A stretch of DNA of 25,015 nt, taken from Bacteroidales bacterium (lineage in GTDB: Bacteria; Bacteroidota; Bacteroidia; Bacteroidales; Muribaculaceae). This document shows, piece after piece, positions 14,832 through 22,598 of this stretch. Below the pieces are notes generated by a model. It saw only the letters and a list, made by a program, of their open reading frames with translations. It searched no databases and had not been told where the DNA came from. Every line of letters begins with the position of its first letter. The first letter of the stretch is position 1. The translations under genes were made by a program, and so were the position numbers. The DNA lies in the NCBI GenBank assembly GCA_019416425.1, contig DXXK01000035.1:1-25015 (forward strand). The letters are read 5' to 3'.

Positions 14832-14848
14832 GGTGTGATTCCGACTTT
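14814..14848 (-). terminator. Intrinsic terminator after GH88, overlapping the kduD promoter
   Basis: AAAGTCGGAA (14814-14823) pairs with TTCCGACTTT (14839-14848), and the inner arms TCACA and TGTGA extend the stem past a 2-base bulge to a 3-base loop. On the minus strand the stem is followed by TTTTTATTAACTTT, a good uridine tract. It starts about 45 bases after the GH88 stop and probably ends the enzyme operon. The same symmetry could also bind a regulator of the kdu promoter. Confidence 0.75.
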
Positions 14849-14893
14849 ACATTAATATTGCACGATAATAACACCATTTTGACTAAATTATCC

Positions 14894-16960
14894 TCACTTG
14901 CCACGTTTGCGGCTGGAGAAGTCGGCCAGGTAACCGTCCCACTCCTTCATGTCCTTGATGTCATTGGCGCGGTCCCATGCGAAACCGTAGTAATAGTCCA
15001 GTTTCTGTCCCGGCTGCAGCGTGGTGTACGCCAGGATGTGCCCCTGGTCCTCGGCCATTTTGTCAACCTTGTTGTTGACCACGATTCCCAGCATTGCCTT
15101 TCCGTTGTCGGGACCCTGCGTCGGGTCGGCGTAGGCCAGGTAGCCCTTGCGGACATTCTTAACGGCCTTGCTCTTGTCACGTCTGGGAAATCCGGCCACT
15201 ACGGTCGTGGGACCTGTCAGGCCGTCGTACCACACCTGGCAACGCGCCAGCTGCGAGCCGGCCTCGAGCGATATGAGCCTATGCTCGGTGACGGTGCTCT
15301 CCCCTACCTGCACCGGCGCGAAGTCAAGCCGCACGGCAAACAGCTCCGGACCGTTCTCCAGCACCTCGGCCTTATCATAGCACCACGGGAACTGTATCTG
15401 ACCGTCGTGCAATATCGCCGCCACACCAGCGCCCAGCGTGGGACCGACGGCATAGCAGTCCATACCCAGGCCATGGTCGATATGGTAAGAGAAGGAGGTG
15501 ATATAGTCATCGGCCAGCTTCGGGTCGATCTTGCGCAGAGAGTCTACCTTAACCCATGTCGCCGGCGATGTCTCCGGACGGTACAGGTCCTCCAGGATCT
15601 GGCGCTGCGTGGGGTGCTTCAGAAAGATGTCGTAACCGAAAGCCTTCTCTCCCTTGGCCTGGGTTGCAGGGCCGTAGATGCGGAAACCCACCAGCTCGTT
15701 CTCGAAGGCTATGTCATCGGCACGCTCGGGGTAGATGCGGCCGCTGACCAGACGCGCCAGCGTACCGCGGCGCTCCAGCTCGCGCAGACGGTTCAGCGCC
15801 TCGATGTAGTAGTAGTCGGCGTATATGATGCTGTAGTCAATCTCGCTGCCTGCGGGACGGTGACCGGTGCTGTGGTCCAGGAACGAACTGCGCTGCGCTG
15901 GCGAGCGGTAGTCTGCGGTGTTCAATGAATTGATCATACGGTAGGCAGCGTCCAGATATCGGGCTTTCTCCGCTCCGTCGCAGTAGCTCTGCAGCTCCAG
16001 CAGGGCCGATGCCACTACGGCGGCCGCCGACGCGTCGCGTGTGGTGTTCGGGATTGTCGGGTCGTTGAAATCCCAGTATGGTACGAAATCCGCGGGCAGA
16101 CGGTCCAGGTAGACGTTGGTCACCTTCTTGGCGAAGTCCAGGAAACGGGAATCGCCCGTCTCACGGTAGACCATGGTGTAGCCGTAGATTGCCCACGACT
16201 GGCCTCGGGCCCACATGGTGTCGTCGGCGTATCCCTGATGGGTCATGCCCTTCAGGAAACGTCCCGACTCGGCATCGTAGACAGCCACATGGTAGCTGGT
16301 GTAGTCCGGACGGAAATGATGCTTCATCGTGGTCTCGGCATGCTTCACGGCGATGTCGTACAGATGGCGCGAGCCTCCGTTCTTGGCAGCCCAGAACAGC
16401 ATCTCCAGATTGATCATGTTGTCCATGATGGTGTTGTGGCCGCCCAGCATCTCAACGTTGCGGGGCCATGACAGGATGGTGCCAACCCTTGGGTTGAACA
16501 GCGTGGCCAGCGTGTCGGCAGTGTTGATGATAATCTGCTTGTACTTAGGATTGTGCGTCAGGCGGTAGCCGTTTCCGTAACTGCAGAACATCAGGAAACC
16601 CAGGTCATGGTCGAAGGCCGAGGTGCGCGACAGGAACTCCAGCGACGCGGTGTAGTTCTCGGCCTGCCTCAGGACCTCGGGGTCCTTTGTAGCCTCGTAG
16701 TCGTACCACAGGACACCGGGCCAGAATCCGGCGCACCACTCGTCGGCCGTAGCCTTGCGTAGGTTCCACTGGGCGCCATCGGGCGCGATGTTGCGCGGCA
16801 TCATGGTGTAGTCATAACCATTGCGGCCCAGTTCGGCAAGACTCTTCTTGACCTTGCCGTGGCAGTAGTCCAGCGCAGCGTTATATTGGGGCACGGGGGC
16901 CGCCTGCAGCAGCATGCATGTCAGCAACGCAGCTCCTGCCGTTATGATTCTTCGTATCAT
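14894..16960 (-). CDS. GH88 unsaturated uronyl hydrolase fused to DUF4861
   Basis: This 688-residue exported protein has a signal peptide (MIRRIITAGAALLTCMLLQA). The alpha/alpha-barrel GH88 domain covers about 25-400. The catalytic Asp pair is Asp119 in FDHDLGFL and Asp180 in IMDNMINLEML, 61 residues apart as in Bacillus unsaturated glucuronyl hydrolase (Asp88/Asp149). Substrate-pocket motifs YADDTMWARGQSW and DFNDP are present. It removes 4,5-unsaturated uronic acid from oligosaccharides cut by a lyase. The C-terminal part (about 405-685, YPERADDIAFENELVGFRIY) matches DUF4861, a beta-sandwich-like module of unknown role. Single-domain GH88 proteins are about 380-400 residues, so this is a genuine two-domain fusion. 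It is the last gene of the enzyme operon. Confidence 0.9.
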   Translation of the reverse strand: MIRRIITAGAALLTCMLLQAAPVPQYNAALDYCHGKVKKSLAELGRNGYDYTMMPRNIAPDGAQWNLRKATADEWCAGFWPGVLWYDYEATKDPEVLRQAENYTASLEFLSRTSAFDHDLGFLMFCSYGNGYRLTHNPKYKQIIINTADTLATLFNPRVGTILSWPRNVEMLGGHNTIMDNMINLEMLFWAAKNGGSRHLYDIAVKHAETTMKHHFRPDYTSYHVAVYDAESGRFLKGMTHQGYADDTMWARGQSWAIYGYTMVYRETGDSRFLDFAKKVTNVYLDRLPADFVPYWDFNDPTIPNTTRDASAAAVVASALLELQSYCDGAEKARYLDAAYRMINSLNTADYRSPAQRSSFLDHSTGHRPAGSEIDYSIIYADYYYIEALNRLRELERRGTLARLVSGRIYPERADDIAFENELVGFRIYGPATQAKGEKAFGYDIFLKHPTQRQILEDLYRPETSPATWVKVDSLRKIDPKLADDYITSFSYHIDHGLGMDCYAVGPTLGAGVAAILHDGQIQFPWCYDKAEVLENGPELFAVRLDFAPVQVGESTVTEHRLISLEAGSQLARCQVWYDGLTGPTTVVAGFPRRDKSKAVKNVRKGYLAYADPTQGPDNGKAMLGIVVNNKVDKMAEDQGHILAYTTLQPGQKLDYYYGFAWDRANDIKDMKEWDGYLADFSSRKRGK

Positions 16961-16991
16961 GGTTTCAAAGTTTCAGGGTAGTGTGTATTTA

Positions 16992-18626
16992 TTACTTGAC
17001 ATTCAAATCCGATGTGATGACATCGATCCAACCTCGCTCGCGGATCCCCTTCGGGACGATGCTGTAGAACCCGAGCTTTGCTCCCATCCATGCGCCCCGG
17101 TTTGCCTTGAACGTGCCGGCCTCCTTGAAGCTTCGGCCGTCGGTGCTGTAGCTCAGGCGGCACTGCGCCTCCTTGACCACCTCGACGCGCAGCCACAGGT
17201 CGCATTCCAGATTGGGATAGAGTCCGGCCTCGTAGACGCGTGTCGGCTTGACCACGCCCAGATCCTTGATCGCCTCCGCACCCGGACCCGTCGAGACGGC
17301 ATACTGCACGCGGAACCGGTCGCCCTCCTTCAGGAGTCCCAGACGGGCATAGTCCGTACCGATCACCATAATGCCCGAGGATACACCTTCCGAGGTCTGC
17401 TTGGCCGATATCCGCACCTTGGACGTCAGCGTGAAATTCTCGGCCGGGAATTTCATCAGCCAGACGTTAGGTACCTCACGCAGGTCGATGGAATCATTCT
17501 GTAGCTTATGTCCGAATATTCGTTTCAGTCCGTCAGGAATGTCGAATCCGAAATGATCGTTGTAATTTGCCTCCCACTGGTAGAGCATTCCGAGGTCCGG
17601 AGTCGCGGACATCTGCGTTGTCGGAAGCGCGGGCTTACGGTATCTCCTTACGGGATCGCCGCAACCGTCTCCATCCTTGTCCACGCCGATCACGGGCCAG
17701 CCGTCCACCCATGTCATGGGGTTGAGGTGCGTTATGCGTCCGTATGCGTCGCGGTCCTGGAAATGCAGGAACCAGTCGCCGGCGTTCGGTGTCGATATCC
17801 AGGCGCCCTGATGGGGGCCGTTGATGTCGGTGTCGCCCTGCGCCATTACTATCCTGCTCTCATAGGGACCGAACACATTGCGGCTGCGCATCACCAGCTG
17901 CCATCCGTTCACCACGCCTCCGGCAGGCGAGAAGATGTAGTAGTAGCCGTCGCGCTTGTACATCTTGGGACCCTCGATGGTGTGGTTGACGCCGTCGTTG
18001 CCGTCATACACCACCTTGGGATGGCCGATTGTGGCCGTACCCTCGGGGTTCATCTCGCTGACGGTGATCTGGCTGTTGAAGCCGGCGCGCGACCCGGCCC
18101 ATCCGTTGGCCAGGTATGCCTTGCCGTCCTCATCCCAGAAGGGTGTCGGGTCAATCATGCCCTTGGCCTCGCGCACCAGTACCGGCTCGGACCAGCGTCC
18201 GGCGGGGTCCTTGGTCTTGATCATGAACACACCGTAGTCAGGATCGCCCCAGTAGATGTAATACTCGCCGTTCCGGTACTTGATACTCGGCGCCCATACG
18301 CCATGGCCGTGCTGCGGAGCGCCCTTGTAGGCGTCATGCGGAGGCACGCGATCAATGGCGTAGTTCACCAGCTCCCAGTTCACCAGGTCGGTTGATCTCA
18401 GTATCGGAAGACCGGGGGAATCCTGGAAACTCGATGCGGTCATCCAGAAGGTCGCGCCGTCGGGCGAGGCCACCACGTCCGGGTCGCTATAGTCGGCGTG
18501 AATGATAGGGTTAGTGTAAGTGTCGCCATGCAGGTTGCGCGGCTCCGACACGGGAATCCCTCCCAGCGCCGGAACGCAACCAAACATACCTGACATGGTA
18601 ACCAACAATAAAACCTTACAATTCAT
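16992..18626 (-). CDS. GH43 glycosidase with C-terminal beta-sandwich
   Basis: The open frame begins at a TTG (18644), but the ATG at 18626 gives a better start: MNCKVLLLVTMSGMFGC, a signal peptide with a weak lipobox, and 544 residues in all. The N-terminal five-bladed beta-propeller (about 40-320) shows the GH43 triad: Asp in HADYSDPDV (base), Asp in GMIDPTPFWDEDGKAY (pKa modulator) and Glu in NHTIEGPKMYKRDGYYYIFS (acid). The last 190 residues look like the GH43_C2/DUF1349 beta-sandwich found in beta-xylosidases and alpha-L-arabinofuranosidases. It probably removes L-arabinofuranose or xylose at the outer membrane or in the periplasm. The subfamily is not decided here. Confidence 0.9.
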   Translation of the reverse strand: MNCKVLLLVTMSGMFGCVPALGGIPVSEPRNLHGDTYTNPIIHADYSDPDVVASPDGATFWMTASSFQDSPGLPILRSTDLVNWELVNYAIDRVPPHDAYKGAPQHGHGVWAPSIKYRNGEYYIYWGDPDYGVFMIKTKDPAGRWSEPVLVREAKGMIDPTPFWDEDGKAYLANGWAGSRAGFNSQITVSEMNPEGTATIGHPKVVYDGNDGVNHTIEGPKMYKRDGYYYIFSPAGGVVNGWQLVMRSRNVFGPYESRIVMAQGDTDINGPHQGAWISTPNAGDWFLHFQDRDAYGRITHLNPMTWVDGWPVIGVDKDGDGCGDPVRRYRKPALPTTQMSATPDLGMLYQWEANYNDHFGFDIPDGLKRIFGHKLQNDSIDLREVPNVWLMKFPAENFTLTSKVRISAKQTSEGVSSGIMVIGTDYARLGLLKEGDRFRVQYAVSTGPGAEAIKDLGVVKPTRVYEAGLYPNLECDLWLRVEVVKEAQCRLSYSTDGRSFKEAGTFKANRGAWMGAKLGFYSIVPKGIRERGWIDVITSDLNVK

Positions 18627-18681
18627 GATGAAAATTCTAATCAAATTACATCAATAGATACGGCTATCCGGTACAATTCAC

Positions 18682-20619
18682 TCAATTCAGCGGAACAAAT
18701 CGCACAGCGGCACCGCCACGGGGCTTGATGTCGAACTTCAGCACGTCCTTGGCCGTCACCTTGCGCTCGCTGATCCTGACATGCGTACGCGTGTCGGTCT
18801 TGGGGTCGTCGGTGTACATGATGGCCTTGTACTTGCGTCCGGGAGTCAGGAACGACAGGGGCATCTCCTGAGGGGCGCCCTCGTTGCTGCCCATCACGGC
18901 GCCGAACCAGTTGTCGCCCTTGCGGCGCGCCATCACGATGGACTCGCCGGGCATGCCGCCCAGCACCTTGGTGTCGTCGAACGTGGTCTCAAGGTTGTCG
19001 AACCACTCGACCTCGGGCTCGCCGTTGTAACGGTCCGGAGTGTCGTACCAGTAGATGGTCTGCAGCGGGCTGAAATAGACCAGCGAAGCAGCCAGCTGAT
19101 GCGCATGGGTATTCTTCAGACGTTTGTCGAAGTAGCAGATGGTATAGTCCGCCGGACCGTTCAGCATACGGGTATAGGGCAGTGTCACGTCGTGCGTGGC
19201 GTCGGGGAACTCCTCGTTGCCGCAGATGCCCTCCTGGGTCAGCAGGTTGGGATATGTGCGCGAGAATCCCGAGGGACGGTACTCGTCGTGGATGTTCATC
19301 ATCAGCTTGTTGTCGGCGGCTTTGCGGACCATATCGTGCAGCCAGTTGGCCCAGCGGTGCGAGGCGTACTGCACGAATCCGGACTTGACGCCCACTATCC
19401 CCCACTCATGCAGCAGCGGGAACAGCACGTCCATCTGCTTGGCCAAAGCGTGCTGGTTGACATAGAGCCAGATACCTACACCCTTCTGCTTGCCGTAGTC
19501 CACGATGCGCGTCATGTCCAGCTCGGGTATTACCTTGGTGGCGTCGCCGTCATGGCTGAGGCACGGCACATACCAGCGCCAGTCGAACAGCATATAGGGT
19601 ATGTTGCGCTCGACGCAGAAGTCGATGTTCTTCAGCGCGGCCTCGGTGGTCAGCTTGGTGCAGCGCATTATCTTGCCCGGCTTTACCCAGCTGAAGTCCT
19701 GAGTGGGCGCGGGGTTTAAGTTCACCACGATGTCGTTGTTGGCCAGCAGCTGCGTGGGCTGGTCGGCTGTCATGATTATCTTCCACGGTGTGGAGTAGTA
19801 CGTCACGATGTCCGCGGGAGAATACATCAAGGACTCCAGCGTGTTCGGATGGCCCTTGCGGGGCTGGAACTTGGTCAGGCACCAGTCATCGGTGTCTGCG
19901 TCAAGCAGGGCCACCCACTTTCCGTCAGGGGTCTTGAGCGTCAGCGCACGCTCCACGGGATATTCTATCTCGTCAATCGGGCCGACCTTGAACTTAGCCT
20001 GCGCCCATTCCTCAGACCAGGCCGTAGTGTTGGCGGGGAAGGTATAGTCCGTCAGGTCCTCGGTCACCTTGTGGAAAATCGCCACAGGGTGCTCGGGGAA
20101 GAAGTAACGGAAAGCGATGCCCTCGTCGTAGGCGCGGACCTCCACGTCCAGCTTGTAGTCGCTGTTGTCCTTGCGCGACATATATAATGTGGCGGAGTTA
20201 TATCGGTCATGGACGGTTGAACGCTCGCCGAAGTCATTGTGCCATATGGTGTCGACGGGCTGGTAGTAGCGCACGCTGTCGACTGTCAGCGGCTCCATCC
20301 ATACGTCGTACTGCTTCAGGTCGCGCTTGCCGATGGCCATCTCCCATGTGCGGTTGTCGATGTTCAGGCCTGCGCGCGACGGCAGTATGATGTCCTTGCC
20401 GTCGGACTTCACACTGTAGGTCAGTTCCTTGCCGTTCTTGGAAAAAGTCACTTCCTGACGACTGTCGGGTGACTTGAGGTCCAGTGTTACCACTCCCCTT
20501 TCCACGCGTGCCACGGGACGGGTATCGACGGCGGTGCGAACGTTCTCCACCACCACAGCATTAGCCGGGATTGCCACAGCCATGACACCGACGGCGATGA
20601 TATATTTATTAAGTTCCAT
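18682..20619 (-). CDS. GH97 glycoside hydrolase
   Basis: This 645-residue protein with a signal peptide (MELNKYIIAVGVMAVAIPANA) has the GH97 three-part layout: N-terminal beta-sandwich, (beta/alpha)8 barrel (about 310-540) and C-terminal beta-sandwich. Family stretches include GVGIWLYVNQHAL, NIHDEYRPSGFSRTYPNLLT, NGPADYT and LVYFSPLQ. GH97 includes alpha-glucosidases, alpha-galactosidases and beta-L-arabinopyranosidases. The strand that carries the Asp nucleophile in retaining members reads VKSGF here (411-415), so that Asp is missing and an inverting or atypical mechanism is likely. In this cluster an alpha-galactose or beta-L-arabinopyranose side chain is the likely target, by inference. 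Confidence 0.9.
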   Translation of the reverse strand: MELNKYIIAVGVMAVAIPANAVVVENVRTAVDTRPVARVERGVVTLDLKSPDSRQEVTFSKNGKELTYSVKSDGKDIILPSRAGLNIDNRTWEMAIGKRDLKQYDVWMEPLTVDSVRYYQPVDTIWHNDFGERSTVHDRYNSATLYMSRKDNSDYKLDVEVRAYDEGIAFRYFFPEHPVAIFHKVTEDLTDYTFPANTTAWSEEWAQAKFKVGPIDEIEYPVERALTLKTPDGKWVALLDADTDDWCLTKFQPRKGHPNTLESLMYSPADIVTYYSTPWKIIMTADQPTQLLANNDIVVNLNPAPTQDFSWVKPGKIMRCTKLTTEAALKNIDFCVERNIPYMLFDWRWYVPCLSHDGDATKVIPELDMTRIVDYGKQKGVGIWLYVNQHALAKQMDVLFPLLHEWGIVGVKSGFVQYASHRWANWLHDMVRKAADNKLMMNIHDEYRPSGFSRTYPNLLTQEGICGNEEFPDATHDVTLPYTRMLNGPADYTICYFDKRLKNTHAHQLAASLVYFSPLQTIYWYDTPDRYNGEPEVEWFDNLETTFDDTKVLGGMPGESIVMARRKGDNWFGAVMGSNEGAPQEMPLSFLTPGRKYKAIMYTDDPKTDTRTHVRISERKVTAKDVLKFDIKPRGGAAVRFVPLN

Positions 20620-20664
20620 AGTATTATGGGTATATTACGCATTTTTGCAAGTTTAAAAATTCCA

Positions 20665-22572
20665 TTATTTCAGGTTCCAGTACATCACATAGCGAGTGTG
20701 GTTGGTGTCGTAGAGCGGACGGATCTTCTGGCCGTTGTACTCGAATTCCAGCTCTTTGCCGGTGCGCACCACTTTCTTGGAAGGATTCCTGGGGTCGATC
20801 TCCAGAGTGGTCGGCAGACCCTCCGGGATGGCATAGTCGTAGGTGTAGTAGTCGTTGCGGACCGTCGGGTCAGAGAAGGCGTTGTTCTTGATTCCCTCGG
20901 TTCCAAGGTCACCGGCCAACACCACAGGACCATAGAGCAGCGCTCCGCGTTTAGCGTCATCGGGAGTGGTCACGACACGCAGCGACATGGGGTAGCGCAC
21001 CTCGATGCGGTCCCCCTTCTGCCATTTGCGGTCCAGGGTGATGTAGGACGAGGGCTTGCCCTTGACGGCAACCTTCTTGCCGTTAATCCTCACCTCAGGT
21101 TTGCCGCTCCATTCGGGATAGCGCAGCGAGATCTTCATGGCGTCGGCCGGAGCCTCCTCAATCCGGAACAAGGTCGTCTCCTCGTTGGGGAACTCGGTGG
21201 TCTGCTTTACCTTCAGTCCCTTCTCGGCCCAGTTCACCTCCGAGGGTATGAACAGGTTCACGAACAGTTCGTCATCGCCCTTGAAGTAGATGCTCTCGGC
21301 ATACTTGGCCTGGCTCTCGAAACCGCTGCCCACGCAGCACCAGAAGCTCTGCTCCGGTGTGGAGAACACCTTGTAGGCTCCTGTCAGCATAGGCAGGAAG
21401 TAGCATACCATGCCGGACTCGGTGTCCTGCTGGGCCAGGATGTGGTTATAGAGGGCGCGCTCGTAGAAGTCGGCGGTCTTGGGGTCGGCGTCGTAGCAGA
21501 ACAGGTGACGCGCCAGCTTCAGCATATTATAGGTGCAGCACGTCTCGCCGGTGTAGCCGTTCAGGAATTTCGACATCTTGGCCGGGTCGAAGTAGTGCTC
21601 CTTCTGGCTGATCTCGCCGGTCACGAAGGCATGCTTGTCCAGCATCTGGTCGAAGAAGAGGTTGGCGATGCCCAGGCTGCGGGGACTTCCGGTCAGCTCG
21701 TAGTTGCGCATCTCCCCTATCACCTTCGGGATGAAGGTATTGGTGTGCTTGGTGCCGAAATCGGTATCGCCCTGGGCCAGCGGGTCGATCACGGCGTTAT
21801 GGTAGAAGTAGTCGCCTAACTTCTTGTAACGCTCGTCGCCGGTAACGGAGTACAGGTTGAAGAAGGCCTCGTTCATGCCGCCGAACTCATTGCGGAGCAT
21901 CAGCTGGCGCGTTTCCTCGGGCTGGTCCATCAGCTTGCCGTAGGCCCAGTCTCCCATTTTCTTGGCTATCTCCAGCGCCTGCGCGTTGTCGGCGTAGAGG
22001 TACTGGTCGATCAGGCCGCCCATTATCTTATGCAATGTATACCAGGGCGCCCAGACGGACTGCCCCTTGAGGTTGCGGTTGATCAGTTCCTCGGGATAAG
22101 CGCTGAGGTAACCCCCTCCCAGCGCATCCTGCACCAGGCCCAGCGTGGCGACGATGCTGTCGCCCTTGGCCTTGAACTTCGGGTCGCCGGTCGCGGCGTA
22201 CATCAGGCCGTAGGCCGACATCAGGTGACCGGTGGTATGGCCGCGGAGGTCGCAGTCCAGCGACTCCCAGCCGCCGTACTTCTTGACAGCCTCGTAACCT
22301 CCCTCGCGTCCGGCGAAGATGCCGGCGTTATTCTTGAAACTGTGGGTCATGCGGCTGGCCGAGATGTTGGACATCCATGCGGAATCACGCGCCACGTTGT
22401 CGTGGACACGGCCCGGTAACAGACGCACATCCTTCAGGTCGAAGGCAGTGGCACGTCCCTGCACTTTGTTCTCGACCACTATCTTACCCTTATGCTGTCC
22501 GGGATAGATGGACTGACCCGAGACAGCTGCGGCCGTCATCAGGATCAACCCAATTGCTACAGTTCTCTTCAT
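20665..22572 (-). CDS. GH127/GH146-type beta-L-arabinofuranosidase
   Basis: This 635-residue exported protein has a signal peptide (MKRTVAIGLILMTAAAVSG) and an (alpha/alpha)6 barrel of the DUF1680 type. The zinc/cysteine site of the family is present: Glu343 and Cys345 in TGETCCTYNMLKLARHLF, and Cys412-Cys413 in FWCCVGSGFES. By analogy with Bifidobacterium HypBA1, Cys412 would be the nucleophile and Glu325 (KEHYF) the likely acid/base. Family members release beta-L-arabinofuranose from plant glycans and glycoproteins. TYNMLKL is closer to GH146 than to GH127, but I cannot decide between them. The gene is 26 bases after the lyase-like gene and 45 before GH97. Confidence 0.88.
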   Translation of the reverse strand: MKRTVAIGLILMTAAAVSGQSIYPGQHKGKIVVENKVQGRATAFDLKDVRLLPGRVHDNVARDSAWMSNISASRMTHSFKNNAGIFAGREGGYEAVKKYGGWESLDCDLRGHTTGHLMSAYGLMYAATGDPKFKAKGDSIVATLGLVQDALGGGYLSAYPEELINRNLKGQSVWAPWYTLHKIMGGLIDQYLYADNAQALEIAKKMGDWAYGKLMDQPEETRQLMLRNEFGGMNEAFFNLYSVTGDERYKKLGDYFYHNAVIDPLAQGDTDFGTKHTNTFIPKVIGEMRNYELTGSPRSLGIANLFFDQMLDKHAFVTGEISQKEHYFDPAKMSKFLNGYTGETCCTYNMLKLARHLFCYDADPKTADFYERALYNHILAQQDTESGMVCYFLPMLTGAYKVFSTPEQSFWCCVGSGFESQAKYAESIYFKGDDELFVNLFIPSEVNWAEKGLKVKQTTEFPNEETTLFRIEEAPADAMKISLRYPEWSGKPEVRINGKKVAVKGKPSSYITLDRKWQKGDRIEVRYPMSLRVVTTPDDAKRGALLYGPVVLAGDLGTEGIKNNAFSDPTVRNDYYTYDYAIPEGLPTTLEIDPRNPSKKVVRTGKELEFEYNGQKIRPLYDTNHTRYVMYWNLK

Positions 22573-22598
22573 GATTATGCTGTTTCTTTATTAGCTGA

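Noticed and set aside
18627..18644. TTG start of the GH43 gene at 18644
   Set aside because: An ATG six codons later gives a cleaner signal peptide.
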